A stretch of DNA of 64,000 nt from Chitinophaga sp. YR573. GTDB lineage: Bacteria > Bacteroidota > Bacteroidia > Chitinophagales > Chitinophagaceae. Positions 15,961-25,810 of this stretch are shown piece after piece; positions within the stretch are counted from its first letter, which is position 1; each line of letters opens with the position of its first letter. The position numbers were made by a program, and so were the translations under genes. The stretch covers positions 1,319,199 to 1,383,198 of the forward strand of contig NZ_FOJF01000001.1 of NCBI RefSeq assembly GCF_900110995.1, written 5' to 3'. A model generated the notes under the pieces. That model saw only the letters and a list, made by a program, of their open reading frames with translations. It did no database searches and was not told where the DNA came from.

Positions 15961-16634
15961 TACTATTCATCATCCTATGGAATTCAGGTGGTGCGAAAGC
16001 ACAATACCAGATGAATATGGAAGAACACGATGCCAAACCCTATTATTTTGGTATTACCCTCGCCGGGAATAACTCCAACTTTAAGTTGTTTCATGATGAT
16101 ATCTTCCTGAAACAGGATTCTATCGTAGTGGCAGAACCATTAAAAACCTTTGGATTTAACCTGGGTCTGCTGGGCAACGTACGTCTGAGTGAGTTTTTTG
16201 ACCTTCGTCTCAATCCTCAGCTGTTATTTGCGTCCAAAAACCTCTTCTATAAAGAGAACTATCCATACCGGGAAACAACCAAAAACATTGAGTCCATCCT
16301 CATCAGTTTTCCTATACAGATAAAGTTTAAGTCGGACCGTATCGGTAACATGCGTGTATACACCATTGCCGGTCTGAAGTACGACTATGACCTTGCTTCC
16401 AATGCCAGGGCCCGCCGTGCGGAAGAACTCGTTAAGATCAGAGCAGGCGATTATGGTTATGAACTGGGAGCAGGCTTCGAGTTCTATTTCCCCAGCTTTA
16501 TCTTCTCTCCCGAATTCAAAATCAGTAATGGTTTGGGTAATGTACATGTGAAAGACCCCAACCTGCGCTACTCTAATGTCATCGATAAACTGCAATCCCG
16601 CATGCTCGTGTTTTCTATACACCTGGAAGGATAG
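15909..16634 (+). CDS. porT: PorT-family outer membrane protein (type IX secretion)
   Basis: A 241-residue protein with an N-terminal signal segment (about 12-31, ending GGAKA) and a predicted outer membrane beta-barrel. The pattern (KPYYFGITLAGNNSNFKLF, GFNLGLLGNVRLSEFFDLRL, YELGAGFEFYFPSFIFSPEFK) matches PorT, a component of the type IX secretion system. The menG-porT gene order, which recurs in Bacteroidota, supports this. The gene starts inside the 3' end of menG. It fits the type IX sorting domain seen on the DUF1501 protein in this window. Confidence 0.85.
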   Translation: MQKTYIRHQLYLLRIPLVLFIILWNSGGAKAQYQMNMEEHDAKPYYFGITLAGNNSNFKLFHDDIFLKQDSIVVAEPLKTFGFNLGLLGNVRLSEFFDLRLNPQLLFASKNLFYKENYPYRETTKNIESILISFPIQIKFKSDRIGNMRVYTIAGLKYDYDLASNARARRAEELVKIRAGDYGYELGAGFEFYFPSFIFSPEFKISNGLGNVHVKDPNLRYSNVIDKLQSRMLVFSIHLEG

Positions 16635-16651
16635 TATAAACGACAGTTTAT

Positions 16652-16659
16652 TATCTTTG
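16652..16659 (+). promoter_or_regulatory. -7 promoter element of the dihydroorotase gene
   Basis: TATCTTTG matches TAnnTTTG exactly and is followed after 5 nt by the ATG. Confidence 0.65.
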
Positions 16660-16664
16660 CGGCT

Positions 16665-18011
16665 ATGCAGAACTACTTAATCCGTAATATATCCGTGGTA
16701 AATGAAGGACAAACCACGGTACAGGACGTATACATCAGGAACGACCGCATTGAAAAGATAGCTCCTCAGCTACAGGTCACAGAACAATACACCGAAATTA
16801 ACGGGGAAGGTAAACACCTGCTGCCGGGCGTCATAGACGACCAGGTACATTTCCGCGAGCCGGGTCTTACCCATAAAGCCAACATCTATACGGAAGCCCG
16901 TGCAGCCGTAGCCGGTGGTACTACCAGTTTTATGGAAATGCCTAATACAAACCCTGCTGCCCTCACCCAGCAATTACTGGAAGATAAATATGTCATCGCT
17001 TCCCAGCATTCATTAGCCAACTACTCCTTCTTTATGGGTGTGGCCAATGATAATACTGAAGAAGTACTGAGAACAAATGAAAAGAAAGACCGCATCTGTG
17101 GTGTAAAGATCTTTATGGGATCTTCCACCGGTAATATGCTGGTAGACAATTTCATTACACTGGAACGCATTTTCTCCGGCAGTGAGCTGCTCATCGCTAC
17201 CCACTGTGAAGAAGAGAAGATTATCAAGGCCAATATGGAGAAATACAAACAGGAAGTAGGGGCTGATAATCTTACCGTGGCCTATCACCCGCTGATCCGT
17301 AATGAAGAAGCCTGTTTCGAATCATCCCTGGTAGCTATCCAGTTTGCCAAGAAACATAACTCGCGCCTGCACATCCTGCATATCTCCACAGAAAAGGAAT
17401 TGCAACTGTTCAGCAATATGCTTCCCTTAGCAGAGAAACGTATTACCGCAGAAGTATGTGTACATCACCTTTACTTCACCGCAGACGATTATGCCCGTTA
17501 TGGCAACCTCATAAAATGTAATCCTGCCATCAAAGCAGAACATAACAAACACGGCCTCTGGAAGGGACTGCTGGATGACCGTCTGGACATCATTGCTACC
17601 GACCATGCCCCGCATACCTGGGAAGAAAAACAGCAGCCTTATTTACAGGCGCCGTCTGGTGTTCCTTTGGTGCAGCATAGTCTGCTGATGATGCTGGAAC
17701 ATGTAGCACTGGGTAATATCTCTATAGAAAAAACAGTAGAGAAAATGAGCCATGCTCCTGCTATCTGCTTCCAGATCAAAGACAGGGGATATCTCAGGGA
17801 AGGCTATTTTGCTGATTGTGTGATTGTAGATCTCCAACAGGCTACTATGGTAGATAAAAGCAATGTGCACTACAAATGCGGATGGTCGCCTTTTGAAGAA
17901 CATACATTCCCTGCTGCTGTTACACATACTTTTGTAAATGGCCATCTGGCCTATGAGAACGGTACCTTCCATGAATCGGTGAAAGGGCAGCGTTTGCTGT
18001 TCAACCGTTAA
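16665..18011 (+). CDS. pyrC: Dihydroorotase (class I amidohydrolase)
   Basis: A 448-residue metal-dependent amidohydrolase that closes carbamoyl aspartate to dihydroorotate in pyrimidine synthesis. Visible motifs: IDDQVHFREPG (58-67), MEMPNTNP, GVKIFMGSSTGN with the candidate carboxylated Lys, THCEE, HILHIST, and ATDHAPHT with the catalytic Asp. The first His of the usual HxH metal motif is Gln (Q60); I recall this as common in Bacteroidota dihydroorotases, so it need not mean loss of activity. Allantoinase is an alternative, but the motifs fit dihydroorotase better. Confidence 0.88.
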   Translation: MQNYLIRNISVVNEGQTTVQDVYIRNDRIEKIAPQLQVTEQYTEINGEGKHLLPGVIDDQVHFREPGLTHKANIYTEARAAVAGGTTSFMEMPNTNPAALTQQLLEDKYVIASQHSLANYSFFMGVANDNTEEVLRTNEKKDRICGVKIFMGSSTGNMLVDNFITLERIFSGSELLIATHCEEEKIIKANMEKYKQEVGADNLTVAYHPLIRNEEACFESSLVAIQFAKKHNSRLHILHISTEKELQLFSNMLPLAEKRITAEVCVHHLYFTADDYARYGNLIKCNPAIKAEHNKHGLWKGLLDDRLDIIATDHAPHTWEEKQQPYLQAPSGVPLVQHSLLMMLEHVALGNISIEKTVEKMSHAPAICFQIKDRGYLREGYFADCVIVDLQQATMVDKSNVHYKCGWSPFEEHTFPAAVTHTFVNGHLAYENGTFHESVKGQRLLFNR

Positions 18012-18063
18012 TTATGGAAACTGCGGTTTTCTACATCTATATCAAAATAAAATATACCTGTGC

Positions 18064-19392
18064 ATGGAATTGGATAAAACGACCTACTATGATCTCTCTA
18101 TCTTTAACCGTGAAGAAGAGTTCTCGCTTTTTCATAAGCTGGACTTTACCACTACCACGGGTGGGAGAGATTATTTGAGGCAACTGTATGGTACGCCTCT
18201 TCGCGACATCCCATCTATTCAGAACAGGCAGCAGGCTTTGCAATATATACTCGAACAGGAAGATAGCTGGCCGGTGGAAATCACCAACGGTACTATCGTG
18301 GTGATGGAGAATTACCTGGAAGCACAGATTGCGCCTATCAGTAATCCTGAAGGCATTTCTTTAATGGTAAGTGCTGTACTTACCCGCACAATGTATGCGC
18401 CTGATTATGGCTTTATCCAGTTTTCCTTTACACAGTTACTGCATCTCCTGAAAGGTTTCCGCGGACTGGTTCGCGGATTTAATACAGATCAGACACCGAA
18501 GGTGTTAAAGCACTTGCTAGACAGGGCACATCACCTGTTATATCAGAAAGAATTCAACGACATCATTGCTGCTGATGAACAGGGTACTATCTCCTTTGTG
18601 CAGATCCTCCGTTATGATCATTATATCCGTAAAAAACATCGTAAAACGATTTCCGAGTTACTGGATATCTATCGTAAACTGGATGCCTTTTATGCCATGG
18701 CGAAAGCTGTGCGGCACTTCAATTTACAGTTCCCTGTTTTTGATGATCAGCCTAAACCTTTTATTGAATTAGAAAGACTGTATCATATTATTTTACCCAA
18801 ACCAGTATCCTATGATATCGCGTTAAAACCACAATCTCATTTTCTGTTTTTGACAGGCGCGAATATGGCGGGTAAAACGACCTTTATTAAAGCGGTTGGT
18901 GTGGCAGTATTCCTTGCTCATATAGGCATGGGGGTACCGGCTCAAAGTATGCGTCTCAGTTTTTTTAACGGTATCTTCAGTAATATCTCTGTTACAGATA
19001 ATATCTTTAAGGGAGAGAGTTATTTTTATAACGAAGTACAGCGTATCAAGAATACGATTGTTAAGATAACTGATAACAGAAAATGGCTGGTGCTGATAGA
19101 TGAAATGTTCAAAGGCACTAATGTGGAAGATGCCCGGAACTGTTCTCTGGCGGTGATTAACGGGTTATTACAGAGTACCAGTTGCCTGTTTATCTTATCC
19201 ACACATTTGTATGAAATTGCAGATGAATTAGAGAAAGCTCCTAATATCCGGTTTAAATATTTTGAATCAGAAGTGATAGATGATAATCTTTATTTTACTT
19301 ACCAGTTGAAAGATGGTATTGCAAAAGAGAAGATTGGCTATTTGATATTGAAGAGAGAAAAAGTTTTAGATCTTTTGAAAGAGATCAAATAA
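18064..19392 (+). CDS. MutS-like ATPase lacking mismatch-recognition domains
   Basis: A 442-residue protein with the MutS core and ATPase domains only. Helical lever-like region about 20-230; Walker A GANMAGKTT (about 262-270); signature region SYFYNEVQRIKN; Walker B WLVLIDEMFKGTN; and the conserved STHLYE His. There is no N-terminal mismatch-binding domain (no F-x-E motif), as in other short MutS-related proteins of Bacteroidota. Its DNA substrate is unknown. It sits 22 nt upstream of comM in the same direction and is probably co-transcribed with it. Confidence 0.85.
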   Translation: MELDKTTYYDLSIFNREEEFSLFHKLDFTTTTGGRDYLRQLYGTPLRDIPSIQNRQQALQYILEQEDSWPVEITNGTIVVMENYLEAQIAPISNPEGISLMVSAVLTRTMYAPDYGFIQFSFTQLLHLLKGFRGLVRGFNTDQTPKVLKHLLDRAHHLLYQKEFNDIIAADEQGTISFVQILRYDHYIRKKHRKTISELLDIYRKLDAFYAMAKAVRHFNLQFPVFDDQPKPFIELERLYHIILPKPVSYDIALKPQSHFLFLTGANMAGKTTFIKAVGVAVFLAHIGMGVPAQSMRLSFFNGIFSNISVTDNIFKGESYFYNEVQRIKNTIVKITDNRKWLVLIDEMFKGTNVEDARNCSLAVINGLLQSTSCLFILSTHLYEIADELEKAPNIRFKYFESEVIDDNLYFTYQLKDGIAKEKIGYLILKREKVLDLLKEIK

Positions 19393-19414
19393 CTTAGTAG
19401 GATAATTTTCATCC

Positions 19415-20956
19415 ATGATTGTTAAAACCTTTGGCAGCGCCGTTCAGGGCGTAGAAGCCATTTCCATTGTCATTGAAATAAATGTAGCACCTAAAGGCAC
19501 TAAGTTCTATATCGTCGGGTTACCTGACAATGCTGTTAAAGAAAGTGAACGGCGTATAGAATCTGCTATTACTAATTTAGGTTACCGTTTCCCCCGCTTC
19601 AGAACTGTCGTGAATATGGCTCCGGCAGATATCCGCAAAGCCGGTTCTGCTTATGATCTTCCCATTGCCCTTTGTTTAATTGCCGCTTCAGGGCAAATTA
19701 ATGGCGAGCAGTTACAGCATTATACTATCATGGGTGAATTATCTCTTGATGGAACTATCCTGCCCGTACGTGGTGCTTTGCCTATGGCCATACAAGCCAG
19801 GCAGGAAGGTTTTAAAGGACTTATATTACCAGCGCAGAACGCCCGCGAAGCTGCTATGGTGAATAACCTGAACGTATATGGCGTTACACATCTTCGCGAA
19901 GTGATCACCTTCTTCCAGGAACCGGGTACTTTACAACCCATACAAGTGAATACACGCGAGGAATTCTTCTCAACCCAGCATCATTTTGATATAGACTTCA
20001 ACGATGTAAAAGGGCAGTATACCATCAAACGTGCGATGGAAATATCTGCTGCAGGTGGGCATAATGCTTTATTAATAGGCCCTCCCGGCGCAGGTAAAAC
20101 GATGCTGGCCAAAAGACTTTGTACTATATTACCTCCCTTAAGTTTACAGGAAGCGCTGGAAACGACTAAGATCCATTCGGTGGCGGGTAAATTACCTGTG
20201 CATGCTTCTTTAATTACACAACGGCCTTTCCGTTCTCCACACCATACTATCAGTGATACAGCATTGGTAGGTGGTGGAACGATTCCCCAGCCAGGAGAAA
20301 TATCCCTCGCACACAATGGTGTATTATTCTTGGACGAACTCCCGGAGTTCCGCCGTAAAGCATTAGAAGTAATGCGGCAACCTATTGAAGAACGTAAAGT
20401 CACCATTTCCAGGGCTAAAATGTCTGTAGACTTCCCCGCAGGCTTTATGCTTATAGCTTCTATGAACCCCTGCCCTTGTGGCTATTTTAACCATCCTGAG
20501 AAGGAATGTACCTGTCCACCGGGCATGGTACAACGTTATCTAAACAAAGTCTCCGGACCTTTAATGGATAGAATAGATTTGCAGATAGAAGTAACACCGG
20601 TACCGGTAAATTCCCTCTTAGAACACACTACAGGAGAATCCAGTGAAGTCATCCGCCAAAGGGTAATTGAAGCAAGGGAAATACAGATACAAAGATTTGT
20701 AGCGCATACGGGTATCCATTGCAATGCACAGATGAGTACAAAATTGATGAATATATATTGCAAACTGGATACTCCCTCAGGGACCTTATTACGAAACGCT
20801 ATGAATAAGCTGAAACTATCCGCCAGAGCTTACGATAGGATATTAAAAGTAAGCCGTACTATAGCGGATTTAGCTGCCGAAGAAAATATACAGCCTATGC
20901 ATATTGCGGAGGCTATACAATACAGGAGTTTAGACAGGGAGAATTGGTGGGGATAG
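19415..20956 (+). CDS. comM: ComM/YifB-type magnesium-chelatase-like AAA+ ATPase
   Basis: A 513-residue AAA+ protein; in naturally competent bacteria ComM is a hexameric helicase that promotes branch migration during transformation. N-terminal ChlI-like domain (about 1-170, with YIVGLPDNAVKESERRI), Walker A GPPGAGKTMLAKRL (about 223-236), Walker B LFLDELPEF, a Cys-rich insert NPCPCGYFNHPEKECTCPP, and a C-terminal Mg_chelatase_C domain (SARAYDRILKVSRTIADL). Length and motif order are normal. Confidence 0.92.
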   Translation: MIVKTFGSAVQGVEAISIVIEINVAPKGTKFYIVGLPDNAVKESERRIESAITNLGYRFPRFRTVVNMAPADIRKAGSAYDLPIALCLIAASGQINGEQLQHYTIMGELSLDGTILPVRGALPMAIQARQEGFKGLILPAQNAREAAMVNNLNVYGVTHLREVITFFQEPGTLQPIQVNTREEFFSTQHHFDIDFNDVKGQYTIKRAMEISAAGGHNALLIGPPGAGKTMLAKRLCTILPPLSLQEALETTKIHSVAGKLPVHASLITQRPFRSPHHTISDTALVGGGTIPQPGEISLAHNGVLFLDELPEFRRKALEVMRQPIEERKVTISRAKMSVDFPAGFMLIASMNPCPCGYFNHPEKECTCPPGMVQRYLNKVSGPLMDRIDLQIEVTPVPVNSLLEHTTGESSEVIRQRVIEAREIQIQRFVAHTGIHCNAQMSTKLMNIYCKLDTPSGTLLRNAMNKLKLSARAYDRILKVSRTIADLAAEENIQPMHIAEAIQYRSLDRENWWG

Positions 20957-21054
20957 TTGATTACCACGCAGTTGAATAACTATCAGAAACATTCAACAAA
21001 AAGCAGATAAAAAATTAAGTATTTTCATGTCATTCACAGATTAATAATAGCAAC

Positions 21055-21438
21055 ATGAAGTATCTAATCCTATTTTGTTTTACACTATTAATAACAAATT
21101 GCGATGCACAGACAAGTCCTGTAAATGTGGCAAAGGAATACCTTTCTGCTATTGACAACTTTGATCATGTTAAGGCAAAAAAATTGCTTATCCTGAATGA
21201 CAACAACCTTAAATCATTACAAAATATTAAAAAAGCTTCGGACAGTATGACACCATCTGAAAGAGCTAAATACGTCAATAACAAAAAGATTTATCATTTT
21301 ACAGAAGAAAAGGTTTCAGCTGAAACAGCCAAAATTATTGCAACCAACAACCAGGGGGCTTTTAATGTTGCCATAGTGTTTAACCTGAAAAAGGTTGGAA
21401 ATAAATGGTTGATTAATGATTATACAAGCGGTTTTTAA
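21055..21438 (+). CDS. Small lipoprotein, DUF4878-like
   Basis: A 127-residue lipoprotein with a lipobox (LLITNC, Cys16) and a compact alpha/beta fold of the NTF2-like/DUF4878 sort (AKEYLSAIDNFDHVKAKKLL then WLINDY near the end). The function is unknown. The stop codon lies inside the 18-bp-stem terminator that follows. Confidence 0.6.
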   Translation: MKYLILFCFTLLITNCDAQTSPVNVAKEYLSAIDNFDHVKAKKLLILNDNNLKSLQNIKKASDSMTPSERAKYVNNKKIYHFTEEKVSAETAKIIATNNQGAFNVAIVFNLKKVGNKWLINDYTSGF

Positions 21439-21467
21439 TACCTGCCTGTGCAGGTATTAAAAACCGC
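21428..21467. terminator. Perfect 18-bp bidirectional terminator
   Basis: Arms 21428-21445 and 21450-21467 pair without mismatch around a CTGT loop. The stem contains the A/T tract typical of Bacteroidota terminators. It separates the convergent genes on either side and contains the stop codon of the upstream gene. Confidence 0.85.
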
Positions 21468-21508
21468 ATCCTATAAAATAGTAGGTTTCTCTTTATGAGC
21501 CATGTATG

Positions 21509-22204
21509 TTATCGATTGGAGGGTAATACCCCCACAACAACTGGCGATTCCTCATACTCTTTGTCTATTGCCTTTCTTACTATAAAACGGTAGCAATCTT
21601 CCGGTTTTGTGGCCCATAAGGCTGTCTCATTTAATTGATTATCAATAAGTTTTCGCCACTTCTCAAAGGCTCCTTGCTTTTTGCTAATTATAACGTCTTC
21701 GGCGTAAGCACTATTCATTTGCTGCCGCCCTGCTTTGGCATCTTTTATAACAGTTGAATACATAAGAAGTGAAACTCCATATCCTTTCATTGAATCCTGG
21801 TACCTGGACAATTGTTGTCTCGCCCACCTGGCCCAGGTCTCAGCAATGTCAAAATAAACCTGCTGTATCGCTATCTCCATTGTATCATTTGTAATAGCAT
21901 AAGATGCTGTTTTGTCAAAAGCAGGTGCGACATATACTTTTTCTAATTTCCGCCCCCGATCTTTCTTTTTTTTGGGGACATCTAGAATTGACCATAATCC
22001 AATGTAAGCTTCCGACTGTAACCCAACTTTTTTGTACAATTCTGTATACTTTCCACCAACCGTGTCTCCTCTAAAATCATTATAAGTCAATGTGATACCA
22101 GGCTGCCAAAAAATATAGGCACTGTCATGAGTTGGGTAATTAACCTGAGCAAAAGAGTTTAAGCTTACAATTAATAAAATAAAAGTAATAGTCAACTTAA
22201 TCAT
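21509..22204 (-). CDS. Secreted protein of unknown function (DUF922-like opening)
   Basis: A 231-residue exported protein with a signal peptide (MIKLTITFILLIVSLNSFAQ). The segment WQPGITLTYNDFRGD resembles the opening of DUF922 putative metalloproteases, but no HExxH motif is present, so the resemblance may be only to the N-terminal domain. The middle contains WARWARQQLSRYQDSM and the C-terminus ends in a PVVVGVLPSNR strand. It is 31 nt downstream of the EamA transporter gene in the same direction. Confidence 0.55.
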   Translation of the reverse strand: MIKLTITFILLIVSLNSFAQVNYPTHDSAYIFWQPGITLTYNDFRGDTVGGKYTELYKKVGLQSEAYIGLWSILDVPKKKKDRGRKLEKVYVAPAFDKTASYAITNDTMEIAIQQVYFDIAETWARWARQQLSRYQDSMKGYGVSLLMYSTVIKDAKAGRQQMNSAYAEDVIISKKQGAFEKWRKLIDNQLNETALWATKPEDCYRFIVRKAIDKEYEESPVVVGVLPSNR

Positions 22205-22235
22205 ATTATTTAAATTTAGGTATATCGATTTAATC

Positions 22236-23099
22236 TTATTTCCTAACTGAAATTACCGTTTGTAACAGGACAGAAGTCATTACAAAAAGTAACCCAACAT
22301 AAAACGATAGATTCAATTCCTTACTCTCATTAAAGAATATAAAAGCCAATATAATTGCATATACAGGTTCAAGATTAAAACTCAGATTCACTGTAAAAGC
22401 GGATATGCGTTTTAAAGATTCGGCAAACAAAATGTAAAGACCCACAGTACAAAAAGAAGCTAACAAAATCAGGTATCCTGTATCTTTCAGACCTGGAACT
22501 ATGCTTGTTACAGGAAAGAAATGAAGATATACAGGAAGTAAAATGCCCAGACCAACTGTCCCTCCCGTCATTTGATAATAATTGATTAGTCTACTGTCAT
22601 ATGTTCTAACCAGTCTCTCATTATATATAGTGTACAGCGCAGCAAAAGCTGAAGATATTACGCCCAGACCTATACCTAACTGATATGACGAATCAAAATG
22701 GAAAATTAAACCTATACCCAGCAATGTAATCACACTCAACAACAATTCGGTTAAATTAAACCTGCGCCGATTTATCAGGGGGCCAAAAATGGCAGTGAAA
22801 AAACTGGTTAAACAATAACAGACTACTCCCACCGAGATGTTCGAATACTTGATACTGGCATAGAAAAACACCCAATGAACAGTAATGAACATCCCAATTT
22901 TCGCAATATCAAATTTCTCTTTGAATTTGATATTTGTCGTTACTCTGAATAGTTTTAATATAATCAATAAGATAACAGCGGAGAAAAATACCCTGTACCA
23001 GACTAAGAGCCCTTCGTTGAGAGATATGAGCTTACCAAATACACCGGTAAAACCAGCAAGAATTACTGCAATGTGTAAGACCAAATATGATTTTTTCAT
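22236..23099 (-). CDS. EamA (DMT superfamily) membrane transporter
   Basis: A 287-residue inner membrane protein with ten predicted helices in two EamA repeats. Typical pieces are the WYRVFFSAVILL turn in helix 2 and ISAFTVNLSFNLEPVYAIILAFIFFNE in the second repeat. Family members export amino acids, nucleobases or other metabolites; the substrate here is unknown. The longest reading frame start is kept. Confidence 0.85.
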   Translation of the reverse strand: MKKSYLVLHIAVILAGFTGVFGKLISLNEGLLVWYRVFFSAVILLIILKLFRVTTNIKFKEKFDIAKIGMFITVHWVFFYASIKYSNISVGVVCYCLTSFFTAIFGPLINRRRFNLTELLLSVITLLGIGLIFHFDSSYQLGIGLGVISSAFAALYTIYNERLVRTYDSRLINYYQMTGGTVGLGILLPVYLHFFPVTSIVPGLKDTGYLILLASFCTVGLYILFAESLKRISAFTVNLSFNLEPVYAIILAFIFFNESKELNLSFYVGLLFVMTSVLLQTVISVRK

Positions 23100-23248
23100 A
23101 TAGAATTATCTGCCCGTTCTTAAGAACAAGAAATTAAAGATTAATAAATAAACCGGCTTGTTGCTACAGTCAAAATGACGATAAACAAGGTGTGCTAATT
23201 ATTAAACTCTGGGCGGGGGAAGACAACTCGTTCTGTTCATATCTGTAA

Positions 23249-23281
23249 TTTGAGACCAAAATAGTAAAAACATTACCTTTA
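23249..23281 (+). promoter_or_regulatory. Promoter of the DUF2652 gene
   Basis: TTTG (23249-23252), a 21-nt spacer and TACCTTTA (23274-23281, one mismatch to TAnnTTTG) lie 11 nt before the ATG. Confidence 0.5.
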
Positions 23282-23291
23282 AAGAAAAAAA

Positions 23292-24374
23292 ATGGAAAAC
23301 AGAGGGCTGCTTTTTATCCCGGATATAAGTGGCTTTACACGCTTCATTAACGAAATTGAGCTTGAACATAGCCAGCATATCATTCAGCAGTTACTGGAGG
23401 TATTGATTAATGCCAATCAGACAGGGCTCGAAGTATCTGAAATAGAAGGGGACGCTATCCTCTTTTATAAATTCGGAACACCGCTGGAGCTGGATACATT
23501 GTACAGGCAGGTGGAAAGAATGTTTTGTGAATTTCACCGTCATCTGAATGCCTATGACCAGCGCAAGATCTGTCAATGCAGAGCCTGTGTAGCGGCTATT
23601 AACCTCAGCCTCAAAGTGATTACCCATTACGGTGAGTTTACTACCTATCAGGTAAAGAATTTCAGCAAACTGATCGGCAAAGACGTCATCGTGGCTCATC
23701 AACTGTTGAAAAATGATATAGAACAACATGAATACTGGCTGGTTACAGATGATTTCTTTAATGATACACAACCAGTGGACCTGACACAATGGATGAAGTG
23801 GAATACCAGTGCCAAACAAACAGAAAATGGTAACGTGCTGTTTCACTATACTCATTTAAATGAGCTGAAAAAACAGATTCCCCCAGAACCGGATCCACAA
23901 ATAGAACTTTCTGATAAAGTAAAGGTGATTTCCGTGTCAAAGGAATACAACGTTGATATCAAAACACTCTGTTTTACCGTGGTGCATTTTGAATTCCGTC
24001 ATCAGTGGCAGGTGGGTGTGAAAGCTGTAGATGAGGTGGAACATTTCCTCCCAGGTGTTGGCAGCCGTCACCGGCATGTATTGGAAAATGGAGAGGAAGT
24101 GCTGATGTATACCAGTAGCTTTTCATATAATCCCGAAGAGAAGATCCTGTTCAGTGAAACGGATGAGAAACGCAAAAGAGCTACTTACTATACGATTGAA
24201 AAAACCGGTGATCGTAAGTCCAGACTAAGGATGGATTTTTACCTGCATAAAAACCTTGTAAGGCAAATGCTCTTTAATCTAAGGGAGAAAAAGAAAATGG
24301 AATTGAATTTACATCAGTCATTGGAGAACCTGGAACCGGTAGTAATGCAGATGATATTACCACTGGAATTTTAA
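23292..24374 (+). CDS. DUF2652 protein with SRPBCC-type C-terminal domain
   Basis: A 360-residue soluble protein. The N-terminal half (about 1-185) is DUF2652, which resembles the class III nucleotide cyclase fold: LLFIPDISGFTRFINEIELEHS and EIEGDAILFYK match the two metal-Asp strands of cyclases (D in PDISGF, D in EGDA). Key substrate-specifying residues cannot be confirmed by eye. The C-terminal half (about 210-360) looks like an SRPBCC lipid/ligand-binding domain. Activity is unknown; a degenerate cyclase or ligand sensor is possible. The stop codon overlaps the convergent nuoN stop codon by 4 nt. Confidence 0.75.
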   Translation: MENRGLLFIPDISGFTRFINEIELEHSQHIIQQLLEVLINANQTGLEVSEIEGDAILFYKFGTPLELDTLYRQVERMFCEFHRHLNAYDQRKICQCRACVAAINLSLKVITHYGEFTTYQVKNFSKLIGKDVIVAHQLLKNDIEQHEYWLVTDDFFNDTQPVDLTQWMKWNTSAKQTENGNVLFHYTHLNELKKQIPPEPDPQIELSDKVKVISVSKEYNVDIKTLCFTVVHFEFRHQWQVGVKAVDEVEHFLPGVGSRHRHVLENGEEVLMYTSSFSYNPEEKILFSETDEKRKRATYYTIEKTGDRKSRLRMDFYLHKNLVRQMLFNLREKKKMELNLHQSLENLEPVVMQMILPLEF

Positions 24375-25810
24375 TGCAACAACAGGAAGGCCCGTATACT
24401 ACTGAGTATAATACCCGGGAACACCCCTAACCAACACAACAAACCTGCCATGATCACTAATGTGATATAAGTGGAGATATGAAAAAATGGATGTATTGTT
24501 TTGGGCATAGTCTCAGTGGACACTTTTGAAGAAAACAGGGTAATAATGATACGCAGATAATAATATAAACCAATCACGCTGGTCAATACAAGAACGATCA
24601 GCGGTAACCACACAGATTGCTGTACACCGGCAGAAAGTATAAAGAACTTCGCGAGAAAACCGGCAGTCAATGGGATGCCTGCCAGTGAAAACAATGCAAT
24701 AGCCAGTATAGTGGCCACAATGGGTTGTTTCCAGATCAGTCCTTCATATATATCGAGACTTTCCGCCTCCCGCTGCCTGGAAGAAAGCAGTATGATCACC
24801 CCAAAGGCTGTTAATAATGTAATAGCATAAGCGACCAGGTAAAAAATGGCGGCTTCTGTTCCTGCTTCATTACCAGGCAGAAATGCCACCAGTAAGTAAC
24901 CGAAATGTGCAATGGAAGAATAGGCCAGCAGACGCTTAAGATTTTGCTGCTGTAGTGCCAGAATATTTCCTGCTATCATGGAAGCAATGGAAATGACAGA
25001 AAAAATAGTGATCGCCAGTGGATAATTTTGCAGATGAATGATCTGTGAAAAACGGAGCAGTACTGCAAATGTCCCGATCTTTGAAATGGTGGCAATAAAG
25101 GCTGTAACAGGGGAAGGAGAACCCTGATAAACGTCTGCTGCCCAGAGATGGAATGGTACAAGGGCCAGTTTAAAACCAATCGCTACGATGATCATACCTA
25201 GCCCCATAAGAAATAATGGAGAGGAGCCAGCCGGCCCTAACGCAGCAGCAATGCCCGCAAATTTCATGCTGCCTGTTTCCATATAGATAAGTGCCATTCC
25301 AAAAAGGAGAAAGGCTGATGAAATGGCTGCCAGTATAAGGTACTTCATTCCTGCTTCCACCGCATTATTACGGTTTCGCAGGTAAGCGATCAAGGCATAT
25401 AAACTTACACTTAATAATTCCAGTCCAATGAACAGTGAGATGAAATGCTGACTGATAGTAAGTATGGCTGCCCCCAGGGTTGCCAGGAATAAAAGGATAT
25501 AATATTCTTTGGGATTCTCTTCCCGTTCTTCAAAATAGATGTATGAAAACAAGCCTATCACCAATACACAGAAAATGATGAGACCTGTGAATAAAGCAGC
25601 CTGACCATCCACAATAAAAAGCGGTGCTATCTCCTTCGGCAATGTATCTTTTACATACCATGTTGCGAAAACCACCATGCACATCATCAGGAATCCAACT
25701 ACCTGGATAACAGTATGACTCAGTCTGAAAGCAATCAGTAGTATCACAATGACAGATGCCATTGCTAACACAATAAAAGGAAGCAGTGCTAAAAGTTGCA
25801 GTTCACTCAT
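24371..25810 (-). CDS. nuoN: NADH-quinone oxidoreductase subunit N
   Basis: A 479-residue antiporter-like proton-pumping subunit of complex I with about 14 helices. It carries the conserved Lys-containing helix FKLALVPFHLWAADVYQGSPSPVTAF and KRLLAYSSIAHFGYLL. It is the last gene of the nuo operon; its start overlaps the nuoM end by 8 nt. Confidence 0.95.
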   Translation of the reverse strand: MSELQLLALLPFIVLAMASVIVILLIAFRLSHTVIQVVGFLMMCMVVFATWYVKDTLPKEIAPLFIVDGQAALFTGLIIFCVLVIGLFSYIYFEEREENPKEYYILLFLATLGAAILTISQHFISLFIGLELLSVSLYALIAYLRNRNNAVEAGMKYLILAAISSAFLLFGMALIYMETGSMKFAGIAAALGPAGSSPLFLMGLGMIIVAIGFKLALVPFHLWAADVYQGSPSPVTAFIATISKIGTFAVLLRFSQIIHLQNYPLAITIFSVISIASMIAGNILALQQQNLKRLLAYSSIAHFGYLLVAFLPGNEAGTEAAIFYLVAYAITLLTAFGVIILLSSRQREAESLDIYEGLIWKQPIVATILAIALFSLAGIPLTAGFLAKFFILSAGVQQSVWLPLIVLVLTSVIGLYYYLRIIITLFSSKVSTETMPKTIHPFFHISTYITLVIMAGLLCWLGVFPGIILSSIRAFLLLH

